A DNA stretch of 64,000 nt, taken from positions 5,363,084-5,427,083 of the forward strand of contig NC_037254.1 of the NCBI RefSeq assembly GCF_000002425.4, given 5' to 3'. This document shows, in pieces, positions 53,801 to 64,000 of the stretch (position 1 is its first letter; each line of letters opens with the position of its first letter). Source of the DNA: Physcomitrium patens. Its lineage: Eukaryota > Streptophyta > Bryopsida > Funariales > Funariaceae. The position numbers and the translations under genes are program-made. Under the pieces are notes generated by a model. That model saw nothing but the letters and a program-made list of their open reading frames with translations. It searched no databases and was not told the origin of the DNA.

Positions 53801-54545
53801 GTGGCAATTATTGTTTGTTTTTATCTTATTTGTTTGATGTTGATTGATTTTTATGTATAAAGTTGTCTTTAAGTGGATATTTGTTGGTTTTGACTTATTG
53901 TGAGTGATATACATTAGCTTATATGGTTGTTTTAATTATTCTTATTCTACTTCTATTGAATGTCTTATGTTGCATTCTTGGTGTTGTCAAGGTTGCATTG
54001 AAGTGGAGTAAATGGTGGTCTTTGATCTTTGTGAGGGTACATTTCAAATAACCCTTCTTGTTTAATTCCTTTATAGTTGTTTGATTTTATTTTATATTAA
54101 TTTTAAAAAAAAACTTACCAAGTTAATTTTTCATTTTATTATGCCTATGAAAGTGGATATATCAAAAAAAGTGTGATTTATTCCATCATCAAGTGGGCTA
54201 ATATAAATCCCTTGGCAATCTTCTTTTATTCTTTAGACATTATCTAGTAAGCAATGGAGAATGCTTAGGTGACTACGTATGGAACAAGGTTGGACCTTCT
54301 TTTTCCTCTGAAGTAGTTTATCATTAAGGATTAAGCAAGGCCTTAATCTTTACCATCTTCTATTTTACTTCAATACATCCAAGTACAACCTTGATGAACT
54401 TAAAGGCCTTAGATGCCAAAGATAAATCTAACTACTTCGGCAATAAGATCAATATGAAGACTTACTAGATGAATAGTAACTCTACAATAAAAGAATCAAG
54501 ACTTAATGGAATTAGAAATAAGGACTTAAAGTAGATTCATCGAGA
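53801..54545 (+). other. Leader of gypsy family B
   Basis: Between primer site and gag; AT-rich and non-coding. Includes a GAACAAGGTTGGACC segment near 54282 but no ORF. Confidence 0.35.
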
Positions 54546-56952
54546 ATGGCAAGTAGAGAAGTACAGCCTCATATATGTACTCAACTACATATCCTAATTT
54601 TTATGCAACAAGCTGAACCATCACACACATCTATAATTCTACTAGTGAATGTGGTAATTAACTTGGAGCAAGCTTCAGTTATTCTACCCACTATATCAAC
54701 TACTATACCATCTCACCTTTCTCAACCAATGATGCTACCTTGAGGACTACCTATAGTGGTGCCTCGAAGACCTCTTGAAAGGACAATGCCTCTCAATTTA
54801 CCACAATTCATAGGCTCTAGAGATGAAGATCCTACAGCCCATATAGAAAGATTTTTAGAGATGATAACCTCTTACATGGTATTCAATAATGGCTATTATT
54901 TGATTTGGTTTTCTACCACATTGGAAGAAGGTACAGATGCATGGTATAGGTCTTACAATGCACAAATATTCAAGATGTAGAATGAGTTGTTGATTTCATT
55001 TTTAGATTAATTTTAGCCTCAAAAGATACAACAACAAGCAATTGTTACTCTAACGAGGACATGCCAGCATTCCACAGAGGAGATTTTGGCATATGTGAGG
55101 TATTTTAAAGAAATTTGTAGTAGAATTATTGATAATTTGCTCCATAATACTATCATAAGATATTACTTTGTCAAAGGATTAGATCGGTCTTCAGTATTTG
55201 AAGAGATTTGAATTCATAGGCCACAAACATTGGATCATGTAATACAAGTTGTCCTATTAATTGAAGAAATTAAATTAAAAAAATGAAAGGGTTAAAGGTC
55301 GAAGGAAAGATCCAATTTCTAGCTACCTTCTAATAAGATATGATCCTCATCCAGTCCATGCACAAAATGCCATGAGAGATTCAAGATATGGCCAATATGC
55401 ATATCCACAGGTGCCACAACTTAATTATGTACAAACTTTGGCTTCAAAAGAACCTCCTCTTTCAGTGTCTATTCCTTACAATCTTATAGTAATTTCAAAG
55501 AGATGAGATATTGAAAAGGCTAAGGAAGCACGAGAAGATAGAATACTTAAGGCCATAGAAAATCTAAGAAAGTAGATTTCATACTTGATGAAGGATGGAA
55601 GAAGCCCTCTACCTTTTTCAATATGAATCGGGAGGTCATATAATAGGATTATAATATCCAAGTTGCAATCAATAAGGTCATTCAATGCAAAATTGTCCTT
55701 ATGCTTGGCAATCTCAAGATGTAAGGCAAGTTAGTTAATTAGTACAACCTTGTAGGCGTCCACATCTTCACCAAGGCAAAAGGGCTTCTTAGCTACAAAA
55801 ACAGAGATATCCACTATGTAGAATATATGAAAAATTCCATATTCTTAGTACATGTTGGATAGAAAATGGGATTAAGTGCTCTAATAGTGGAGGAATTCAT
55901 CCATTAGACCGGTATACAAGACCTAATAAGGTCATTCCATTACAACTACCAAGGAGAGATTTTGTAAGGCAAGCGGCAAAAAATTTGCACGATATAAGGT
56001 AATTAAGGCCTGAATTGCAACCAAAAAGGCTGTCTAATCAATATTATGATAGAGAGAATAATAGACAAATATATCATCCACCAATAGTTGTGCAAACTTT
56101 GCAAGGTGTGGTTCCTTTGTCACATGGATAAAACTCTCTAGATAATTGTTCTATGGAGCCACAAAAATTGCCAATACAAGGTGCCAATTTAGTAATTGCA
56201 GTGCAAATTGAGAATTTATTATCAAAATTGCACTTACCAACTTTGGTGGTTATACAAGGAGGTACTAGAACTACTCCCTTAGAATCAAATGAAGAAGTGA
56301 AAAACCTAGAATCTCCATTTTCATCAAAAGAATCACTTCTAAGAATTCAATAAGACTACAAAAGAAATAGCTAAGGATGTGCAATTAGGAGATGCATATG
56401 GGATGGAACTATCCAATGATGATAAATTTTAATTTGTGAATAACAATGATTTCTAAGTACCCCTCAAATCAAAGACTAAAATAAAAAAAATCTAAGGTGA
56501 ACAATCGAGCAAATCCTTTTGATTTATGGAAAGACCTAGCTTGTGCAAAGACAAATATATCTTTTGGATAGTTCATCCAATTAATGCCTTCATTGCAGAA
56601 ACAATTGAAAGAAGATGCCATAGTGCTAAGGCAATCTAAGAAGTTTAGAGAGTCTCGAAGGATTAAAGAAGAAAATCTAGAATTGCTTAATTTAGAAGAA
56701 AATTATGATGTATTTGAAATAGAAGTAGAGATTGCAGATAAATTCATATAGGGTATTATTGTAGATGATGGTAGCAATGTCAATATCATGCCTTTATCTA
56801 CGCCTTTATCCACAATGCAAAAGTTGGGACTCCAAATTACACACCCCTCTATTTTCAACCTCAAGATGGCAAACCAAGGAAGTTATAAACCAAGGAAGTT
56901 GTAAACCACTTGGTATGATCAAGAAATGGTGGAATTGATTATACTTTCAATT
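54546..56952 (+). pseudogene. Gypsy family B gag and start of protease
   Basis: Gag: MASREVQPHICTQLH at 54546, TGA at 54741 (CGA to TGA), then LNLPQFIGSRDEDPTAHIER and YYLIWFSTTLEEGTDAWYRS (about 54790-54945), a classic retrotransposon-gag motif. Further gag follows with stops (LAYVRYFKEIC, YYFVKGLDRS near 55090-55190). The protease core is at about 56745-56790 (GIIVDDGSNVNIM), then KPLGMIK near 56900, the same motif that opens the fragment at 49674. Ends at a copia junction near 56952. Confidence 0.7.
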
Positions 56953-58596
56953 TTTCCTCTCTAAGCGCAGTAGAGAGCAAAAGCCTATTTGTTAGGATTG
57001 CAGAACTTAAGAAGAAAACCAAGTGCCGAAAATGTACAAAGAGGGGACATTGGAAGAGCGAATGCCCCAACAACAACATTAACAGATCATTTAAGATAAA
57101 CAAAAATAACGGCGTAAAGAAATGCAAGGCAAACGCTGCCATCACTGAAGACTTTGACGAGGATGACAGCACGACGATCATGGCGCATACTAACAAACCC
57201 GTGGACGACTCTGACACTTGGTACATGGACGGAGGTGCGATAGACCACATGTCAGACCGTCTAGATTAATTTGTCTCGCTAAAAATTGTATCCCAAGGGC
57301 AATGGCCCGTGATGATCGTCAACAATAGATGACTCTGGGTTCGAGGTATTGACTGGATCCACTTACAATGTAAGCTCAAGGATGCGTGGAAGCTACAGCA
57401 CATCCACCGTGTCTTCTACATCTCAAAACTACGAAAAAATCTCTTCTCTGTAGGGCAAGCAGCCGACAAAGGTTTCATTACTACATACACCTACCGCACA
57501 TGCTACCTCACAAGTCTCGAAGGGTGGGAAAAGATTGTTTTAACAGGAATTCGAATTAACAAATTATACAAACTGGATCTTAAAGTCAAATGTCAAGCCG
57601 CCCAAGCTCACATTGCTACGGCAAGAGACGCACACAACAGATGTGATGATACAAATTTGAACTCGGCAGATATGACGAAATCTTCAGCAAGCACAATGGA
57701 ATCTAGAACAGGGAAGGCCAACATGCAAGGATCCTCCAAGTCGATTACAGCCCCCAAAAGCCTTGAAGCGGCTGCTGCCCATCTCCCTTACCACTGAACA
57801 ATGTTGTCCTCAAGACATTAGTGGATGCTCTCTACTAAAGCATGCAGAAGTGAAAGAGAATCAATCAACTCACTTTAGAAGGCAAAGTAGGTAGAAGCAC
57901 TATTGGGATCTAGTGGTGAGCATTGTAGTGCAATTTTCTGCAAGCCCACAACGCCAATAGTACCAAGCTGTAGCACAGATCTTTCGTTACCTCGCAGGCA
58001 CTCTCCATCTTGCATTGTGTTTCAGCAGCACAGCCAAAACAATGTTGCTCGAGGGATATGGAAACGCGAACTATGCTGGAGACATCACAGATCAAAAGTC
58101 GTGCACAAGGACGCTACTCTTGCTAAACGAGACACCCATCTACTGGTATATTAGAAAGCAAAATTGTGTTTCTATTTGCACTACCGAATCCGAATATGTG
58201 GCAGCAGGATCCACTACAAAGGATATCATATGGCACCGCATGCTCCTTGCAAATCTGCATTACAAGCAGAGCCAAGCCACGCGCCTCCTCTCCGACAACG
58301 AGAGTGCAATTCGACTTGTGCACAACCTTGAGTTTCACCATCAAACAAAGCACATCGATGTAGTTTATTACTTTATATGTGAGTACCAACGTTTGGGCGA
58401 TATCAACATTCAGTATGTCAATACCATTGCACAATTGGCAGATCTGCTCATGAAGGCATTACCTTTCGATCATTTCTCTTTGCTTCGTGAACTGCATTGG
58501 ATTGCTTCAAATGCCCAGCATTGAGCCTGCCCATTACGCAAAGTTTTTCTGATATTATAGCCCACTAACATCAGGAGCTAGTGGTTTGAGAGAGGA
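56953..58596 (+). pseudogene. Copia element 1: knuckle, protease, then RNase H; integrase and RT deleted
   Basis: GC-richer than neighbours. CCHC knuckle at 57024-57065 (CRKCTKRGHWKSEC). The protease region reads WYMDGGAIDHM near 57220-57252, where copia normally has D-S-G. The GAG-pre-integrase region is VFYISKLRKNLFSVGQA near 57415. At about 57800-57890 the sequence jumps to the RNase H part: YGNANYAGDITDQKSCT, TESEYVAAGS, SDNESAIRLVHN and TKHIDV (about 58045-58370). The final open frame 58015-58524 covers it. Stops at about 57268 and 57329. Non-autonomous. Confidence 0.85.
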
Positions 58597-58913
58597 TGTT
58601 GAAAAACAACCTTCTAGGTTGGATGACAAACAGATTTCCGTCGCACGCCATTCCAACACACTCGCATGCCCACCCGCGCAATTTGGGTATATAACTAATT
58701 CCGTTTAAGGCAAATGATGATTTAAACTAGTTCGTTAGGGTGAGTGACATTTAAGACCCCACGCACATTCACGAAAAGATAGATGTGTTATTTTTTATCT
58801 TCTATTTAATGCAAGTAGCATTCTATTTCATGCAAATAACAGAAGCTTTTGCAAGGTCTCATGTGTGTGTGGATCGAATATGGTTCGAGCATCTTTTCAC
58901 TTTATTCTCAACA
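58597..58913 (+). repeat. 3' LTR of copia element 1
   Basis: 317 bp, TGTTGAAAAACAACC to TTTATTCTCAACA, with the copia TGTTGA...TCAACA type ends. It follows a purine tract (GGTTTGAGAGAGGA). TATATAACTAA lies at 58689. Confidence 0.8.
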
Positions 58914-60113
58914 GTGGCTAGATCGGGGGAATGAGATTAATCAGAGATGGGCGGCTTGTTGGTGTACCGAGAGTGAGTTTCTGATCGGGACTAGATGATG
59001 CTGGGTTGGCCGCCGCAACAGTCGCTGTGGGTGTTGCCTCCTTAGTGTCAGCTTTAGAGTCGGATTGTAACAAGGATGTACTGGCACCATCCGTCGTTTG
59101 TGGGGTAGGGTCTTGTGGTAGTTATGGATGTAGCATTTCATGGTCAGGTGACCATGTACTCGCAGATTGGTCTTCATGTTGGTAGCCATGATTTTGAAGC
59201 GGTCCATTGAAGTGTCAAGTTTTGTCAAATGTTATGTACATGCTCACGACTATTTTGTTTGTATGCGGATTGAACACGCGGTAGGCTTTTGCCGCTTCAT
59301 TGTATCCAAGAAATATGGTCGGGATTGCCCTGGATTCAAGCTTATTCCGTTGTGTTCTGTCCAAATGCATGTAAGCTAGACATCTTAAGGTTCGGAGATG
59401 GTTGAGTTTTAGTCGCACTTGAAAGAATTTTTTGTCCGGAGATACTCACAGGTTGGCCTTTGCCGGTGATTTGTTTTGCAGATAGATGACTGTTTTTGCC
59501 GCCTCGGCCCATAAGAGGGTTGGTACTTTTTCGCCGAACAGCATGCTTCTTACCATGTCTAGTATTGTTTTGTTCTTACGCTCTGATACCCCGTTTTGCT
59601 GAGGGATACGGGGCGAGGCAAACTGCCTGTTGATACCGTGTAAGTCGCAGAATTTAGAGAATTCTAGTGACTTACACTCGCCACCATTGTCCGACCGGAG
59701 GGTGAATATACGGCATCCTGTTTGGTTTTCTACATGCTTCTTAACAATACAAAACTTCTCGAAGGTTTGATTTTTGTGTTTCAGAAAGTAGATCTATGTT
59801 TCACGAGTGAATCATCCGTAAAGGTCAAAATATTCGGCACCCCCGAGTGTTTGGTACGGCTTCTGAGCTGTAAGAACTATACGTTTACTCAATAAATAAT
59901 ACCAGATTTCCGGAATTGGTTATTTGTCCTATGTAGAGCAAGTTTCTGCTGAGACTCGGGACATAACAAACCTCTCTGATTGTTTTCATTTCATCTTTTG
60001 GCGTTGGAAGTTCAACACTTCCTTTGCCTTTGATCACGTGATCTTGGCTTGAACACGAAGTCACCACTCCTTGTGAACTATGCTGAACAGGATGCTATTG
60101 AGCCTACTACCCA
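58914..60113 (-). pseudogene. Copia element 2: GAG-pre-integrase and integrase, minus strand
   Basis: On the minus strand from right to left: REVCYVPSLSRNLLYIGQI (about 59970-59925), the integrase core with RSDNGGE (about 59700-59678), RIPQQNGVSERKN (about 59610-59570) and the C-terminal part AKAYRVFNPHTNKIVVSMY (about 59300-59240). The metal-binding Asp and Glu are present in these two motifs. Truncated at both ends; no RT. Its pre-integrase sequence differs from copia element 1, so it is another family. Confidence 0.8.
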
Positions 60114-60263
60114 GTAGTGGTTGGGAGTGGTATCTATCGAGAGAACAGCAATAGCTACTTCTATACCTTCCTCTGGCAGAGGACTGTTTTCCCAAGAAAG
60201 AAGTTAATATGGTTGTCTTTATTTAATAAGTTGTAATGTGCGCCAATGTATGTAATGACAAGA
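60114..60263. other. Short flank between copia 2 and gypsy LTR
   Basis: No recognised feature. Confidence 0.3.
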
Positions 60264-60812
60264 TGTCACGAACATATACATTTACCCCAATAGTTATTTA
60301 TATAATTAGGTAGAAGTAGGTAACTATTAATTAATTTTACAAAGTCTTTTAAAAAAGCTTCTTGGAAGCTTCATAAATGTGGTTTTGACTTTAGATGTAT
60401 TTATAGGATAGAAACTTGGCCAACAAGTTAATCACATGTTGGTAGTTTGTGGAACAAGTTAACTCTGTGTAGTAACTTGTAGAACAAGTTAACTATGTGG
60501 TGCATACATAGATAACTTGCCTTACAAGTTAAGACATGTAGCTAGTAAAGTCAATATGATTTGGAGGTCCTATAGGACATCACGACGTAGCTCCTAATTA
60601 AGAGTATATATGGAGGCAAGAGTGAAGCCTTCTTCACTCTTACCAATGCCTTTGTAGTCCTTAGTCTTATTCCAAGACTTTTTAGTCTTCTTGTTTTTGG
60701 CAATAACCATTCTAATTCAATATTGTATCATCTTTGAGTGACTTTCTAGCTCCTTTCAATGATACATGAGCGTATCAAGGATTTTCTTTTGTCGAGATTC
60801 ATATCCTTGAGA
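60264..60812 (+). repeat. 5' LTR of the right-hand family A copy
   Basis: TGTCACGAACATATACA to ATATCCTTGAGA. Four AACTTG-N5-CAAGTT palindromes at 60413-60530, TATATATGG near 60605 and the CAAGAGTGAAG hairpin near 60615-60640. Confidence 0.85.
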
Positions 60813-61064
60813 GTTTGATAAGAATACTAACATATTGTTTTGATCTTGTTTTAGAAGTGAGTAAATTATCCAACTTCTAATGCTGTGTTTTAAAGATTAT
60901 GGACTATCCACCTTTAAACAAAAAATCTTTTTTACTAACATTGATCTTTTCCTTAAAGAAAGTGGATTACCACTTTTTATAGAAATTTTTATTAGAAGTT
61001 GCAGATTATCTTTTTTAAATTTAACTTTTTGAATTTGTTTGAATTGTCTACAGAAGAAAAGAAT
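60813..61064 (+). other. Leader of the right-hand family A copy
   Basis: Aligns with 43813-44067. No clear tRNA primer site was identified next to the LTR end. Confidence 0.5.
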
Positions 61065-61995
61065 ATGGATGCTATTCCTAGCAGTAGCAAGAATAGATTT
61101 GCAACTATTGCAGATCTTCACAAACTTCTCAACACTCTTAGGGCAAAAATTTCATATATCACCAATATCAACCATGAGAGCACTACTTCTATATCTATGG
61201 AAGAAGTCTAAAGTCTATGTCAAGAAGTTGTATAGTTGAGGGAAACAAGTCAATCAACCTCACAACCAAATTCAGGGGGTCTTGCATCTACAAGCTCAAG
61301 AAAGGCAAGAATTAGTATGCTCGAGAAGTTTGATAGAACAAGATCAAAATTTTGAGGGTTTTTACAATAAATTAAGCTCTACTTAAGATTACACCCTTTC
61401 CAATACGCGGATGGATTTAGTTAAGTCGACTTCATAGGTGCACTTCTATTTAGAAGTGTATTTTTTTAGTTAGTACCTTTGATGGAAAAGGATTCACGAC
61501 TTCTTTATGATTTAAATTCATTTTTAAAATTTTTTATGGCTACATTTGAAGAAAGTAATTGAAAATGAGTAGTAGAGACCAAATATTTATTTTTATGACA
61601 AGAATCACAATCAACCATCACATATGCTACTCAATTCCAAAATCTTATTTGCGATGTGGACTAGAATGACAAAGCACTTATTAAATAATTTTAATATGGG
61701 TTGAAGGATAGCGTCAAAGATTTGTTATTAACAATGCAGAAAAAAAAAAAAAAAAAAATCTTTGGAATAATTTATTACTCAAGCCATTCCATACGACAAA
61801 TGATTATTTAAAAGGCATCAAGAACAAAGACTTGGCTAAAGAGGAACAAGTCAAGTAATGGCAGTAGCTCTCAAGTTTTCTGAAACATATTCATCAACGC
61901 CAGAACCAATACAAATTGATACAATATGTTTTAAACCTTTAACAAAGTAAGAAAAGACTCAACATTGCTAAGAGGGTTTATATTTATATTGTGGA
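61065..61995 (+). pseudogene. Family A gag (right-hand copy), broken
   Basis: ATG at 61065 (MDAIPSSSKNRFATIADLHK). MLEKFDRTRSKF near 61318 matches copy 1. TAA and TAG stops follow early (61210 and later), and an A19 run lies at about 61740-61758. The decayed knuckle LYCGETKYIVQNYSKK near 61975-62030 has lost His and Cys ligands. Confidence 0.8.
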
Positions 61996-62074
61996 GAAAC
62001 TAAGTACATTGTTCAAAATTATTCAAAGAAATAACATAATTAAAAAATAAAGAGTATAATTATCAAAGAAGATA

Positions 62075-64000
62075 ATGTGTCAAAAAATAAGTTTTTCTAG
62101 CTGGAATCATATGCAATACCTAGTAAAGGTCTTATTTTTTCCTCAATCCCCTCACCTTTTTTTTATAATAGATGTATATTTAGGATCTAAAAATCACAAA
62201 GTCTTTGCCTTATTAGATTTAAGAGCCTCAGCCTCTTTTATAAAAATTTTTTTTGTCAAAAATCAAAAAATACCTTTAGTCAAGAAAACTAAATCCGTAC
62301 ATGTATAAGTCATAGATAGTTATTCGTTGTCTTCTAGAAATGTTACCCATGAGATTTTTCCATTAGATGTAACAATTAAAGATCATAACAACATAGTAGT
62401 ATTTAATGTAATATGATCTCCCTCCCATCTATTTATTTTAGGATTATCGTGGCTAGAAAAATATAACCCTCAAATAGATTGGATTTCTTCTAACCTTATT
62501 TTTTTTGTTAGTATAATTCAAGATCGGGTCAGTGAAGTAGAAGTATATAAGTCTAGTATATCCAAATTTTTACTGGTAGATGTAAGAGCTTTCATGCATG
62601 CTACAAAAGAAGGATCATCTTTTGCTATATATGCTATGCCAATTTTTAATGATGGAAAAATGTCAAGTAGTATTCCTAGCTAATATCAAGAATTCCAAGA
62701 TATTTTTGAAAAAAAAATATAAATATTCTTCCAGAGTATTGACCTTACGATTGTTCAATTGATTTATAAGAAGGAGCTCAACTACCATTCGAACCAATCT
62801 ATAGCTTATTGCAGAATGAATTGGTTGCATTGAAGGAGTATATTGATAAAAACTTGGCAAAGAATTTCATAGGCCATTCTAAATTTTTAGCCGAGACTTC
62901 TATCTTATTTGTGAAGAAGAAAGACGGATCTCTGCAGATGCATATGAATTATCAAGAATTCAATAAGATCACCATCAAAAATAGATATCCTTTGCCTTTG
63001 ATTTCAAGACTTCTTAACCAACTTAATCAAGTAAAGATCTATACCAAAACAGATTTGCAAGGAGTATACAACTTAATTCATATCAAAGAAGGAGATGAAT
63101 GGAAGACTACTTTTTGAACTAGGTATGGACATTTTTAATATAATGTCATGCTTTTTGGATTCACGAATGCATTGATCACTTTTCAACATTTTATGAATGA
63201 TGTTTTTTGTGAATTTCTAGATGATTATATTGTTTGCTATTTAGACAACATTCTAATCTACTCTAAGAATTCAAGAGAACATAAACTTCATATTTGTCAT
63301 GTGTTACATAAATTTAAAGATGTAGGATTATATGATAAATTGGAAAAGTGTGTATTCCACACTATTCAAGTTGACTTTTTAAGATACATCATTTTTAATA
63401 AAGGCCTTATGATGGATTCTAAAAAAATTCAAACTATCATAGATTAAAAGATTCTAAAAATAGTATGAGATGTATAATACTTTTTGAGCTTTGCTAATTA
63501 CTACCGAATCTTCAATAAGAACTTTTTTCAAGTTCCACCTCTACTTACATGTTTGACTTGTAAAGACAAACTTGAATAGAATAAAGAAGTTGAAGCATCA
63601 TTTAATACTTTAAAGAAGGAATTTACTTTTGCACCAATCTTACATTGTATCGAGTTCTCCAAGGCATTTTTTGTGAAAACAGATGCATCAGACTTTATTA
63701 TGGATGTTGTCTTGTCACAAATGGGAACAAATGACAAACTCCACTCAATAGCTTTTCATTCTAAGAAATTTTCAGTACTTGAGATTAATTATGAGATCCA
63801 TGACAAAGAACTCTTTGCAATCATGGATTCATTTTAAGAATGACATCATTATCTAGAAGGTGCTTCAAATCCCCTCATTATATATACAGATCATAAGAAC
63901 CTCAAGTACTTCATGTCAACACATGTTTTGCATCATTGTCAAGTGTATTGGAGCATGTCTTTATCTAGATTCAATTTCAAGATCATTTGTCGACACAAAA
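62075..64000 (+). pseudogene. Family A pol (right-hand copy), broken and partial
   Basis: Protease region FFIIDVYLGS...LLDLRASA (62160-62235), with the active site D-S-G read as D-L-R. RT from about 62805 (FVKKKDGSLQ, YPLPLIS, KTDLQGVYNL); the catalytic YLDD is YLDN at 63238-63249, one G-to-A change. RNase H (63655-63960) reads KTDASDFIMDVVLS and AFHSKKFS. Many stops and frameshifts. Continues beyond the window. Confidence 0.85.

Larger units (their letters stand above)
60264..64000 (+). mobile_element. Family A gypsy copy, 5' part (runs off window)
   Basis: LTR, leader, gag and pol in plus orientation up to the RNase H/integrase boundary at the right edge. Less decayed than the copies at 18859-25376 but with many stops. 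Its 3' half and 3' LTR lie outside the window. Confidence 0.9.

Overview
The window reads as nuclear DNA of a land plant, probably a bryophyte such as a moss. Two spliced genes with GT-AG introns sit in a large field of AT-rich, mutated LTR retrotransposons. One gene is a plant-type GDP-mannose 3,5-epimerase (GME). The other is a eukaryotic-type queuine tRNA-guanine transglycosylase (TGT/QTRT1 family). No bacterial operon, rRNA, tRNA or CRISPR array was seen. The species assignment is inference.

Layout: 1-5566 is the 3' part of a Ty3/gypsy chromovirus (family A: gag, pol with chromodomain, an extra ORF, LTR). 5634-7303 is a 1.7 kb non-coding LTR (family C) carrying a telomere-like minisatellite. 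7304-10565 holds two decayed Ty1/copia remnants in opposite orientations. 11758-16990 is the 15-exon TGT gene. 17627-18668 is a 150 bp direct duplication around a family A fragment. 18859-25755 holds two family A copies head to head. 26581-28254 is an unexplained GC-richer island. 28255-29398 is another 3' fragment of family A. 32560-34340 is the 4-exon GME gene. 35400-49673 is a nested landscape of family A/E gypsy, copia, a further gypsy type (D) and family C LTRs. 49674-56952 is a second gypsy family (B) in apparently circularly permuted order. 56953-60113 holds two GC-richer copia fragments. 60264-64000 is the 5' part of another family A copy and runs off the window.

The two genes are functionally unrelated. 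TGT exchanges guanine for queuine in tRNA anticodons, and GME supplies L-galactose units for ascorbate and cell-wall polymers. Both have intact splice junctions, reading frames and catalytic residues. The retroelements are nearly all dead; many of their in-frame stops are what C-to-T decay of methylated cytosines would give.

The strongest candidate for something undescribed is a 140-codon ORF downstream of the chromodomain in family A. It recurs as homologous DNA in at least three decayed copies, is open in the copy whose gag and pol carry stops, and is absent from a related subfamily (E). Other points of interest are palindrome arrays in the family A LTR, TTTAGGG-like arrays inside the family C LTR, and the permuted family B element.
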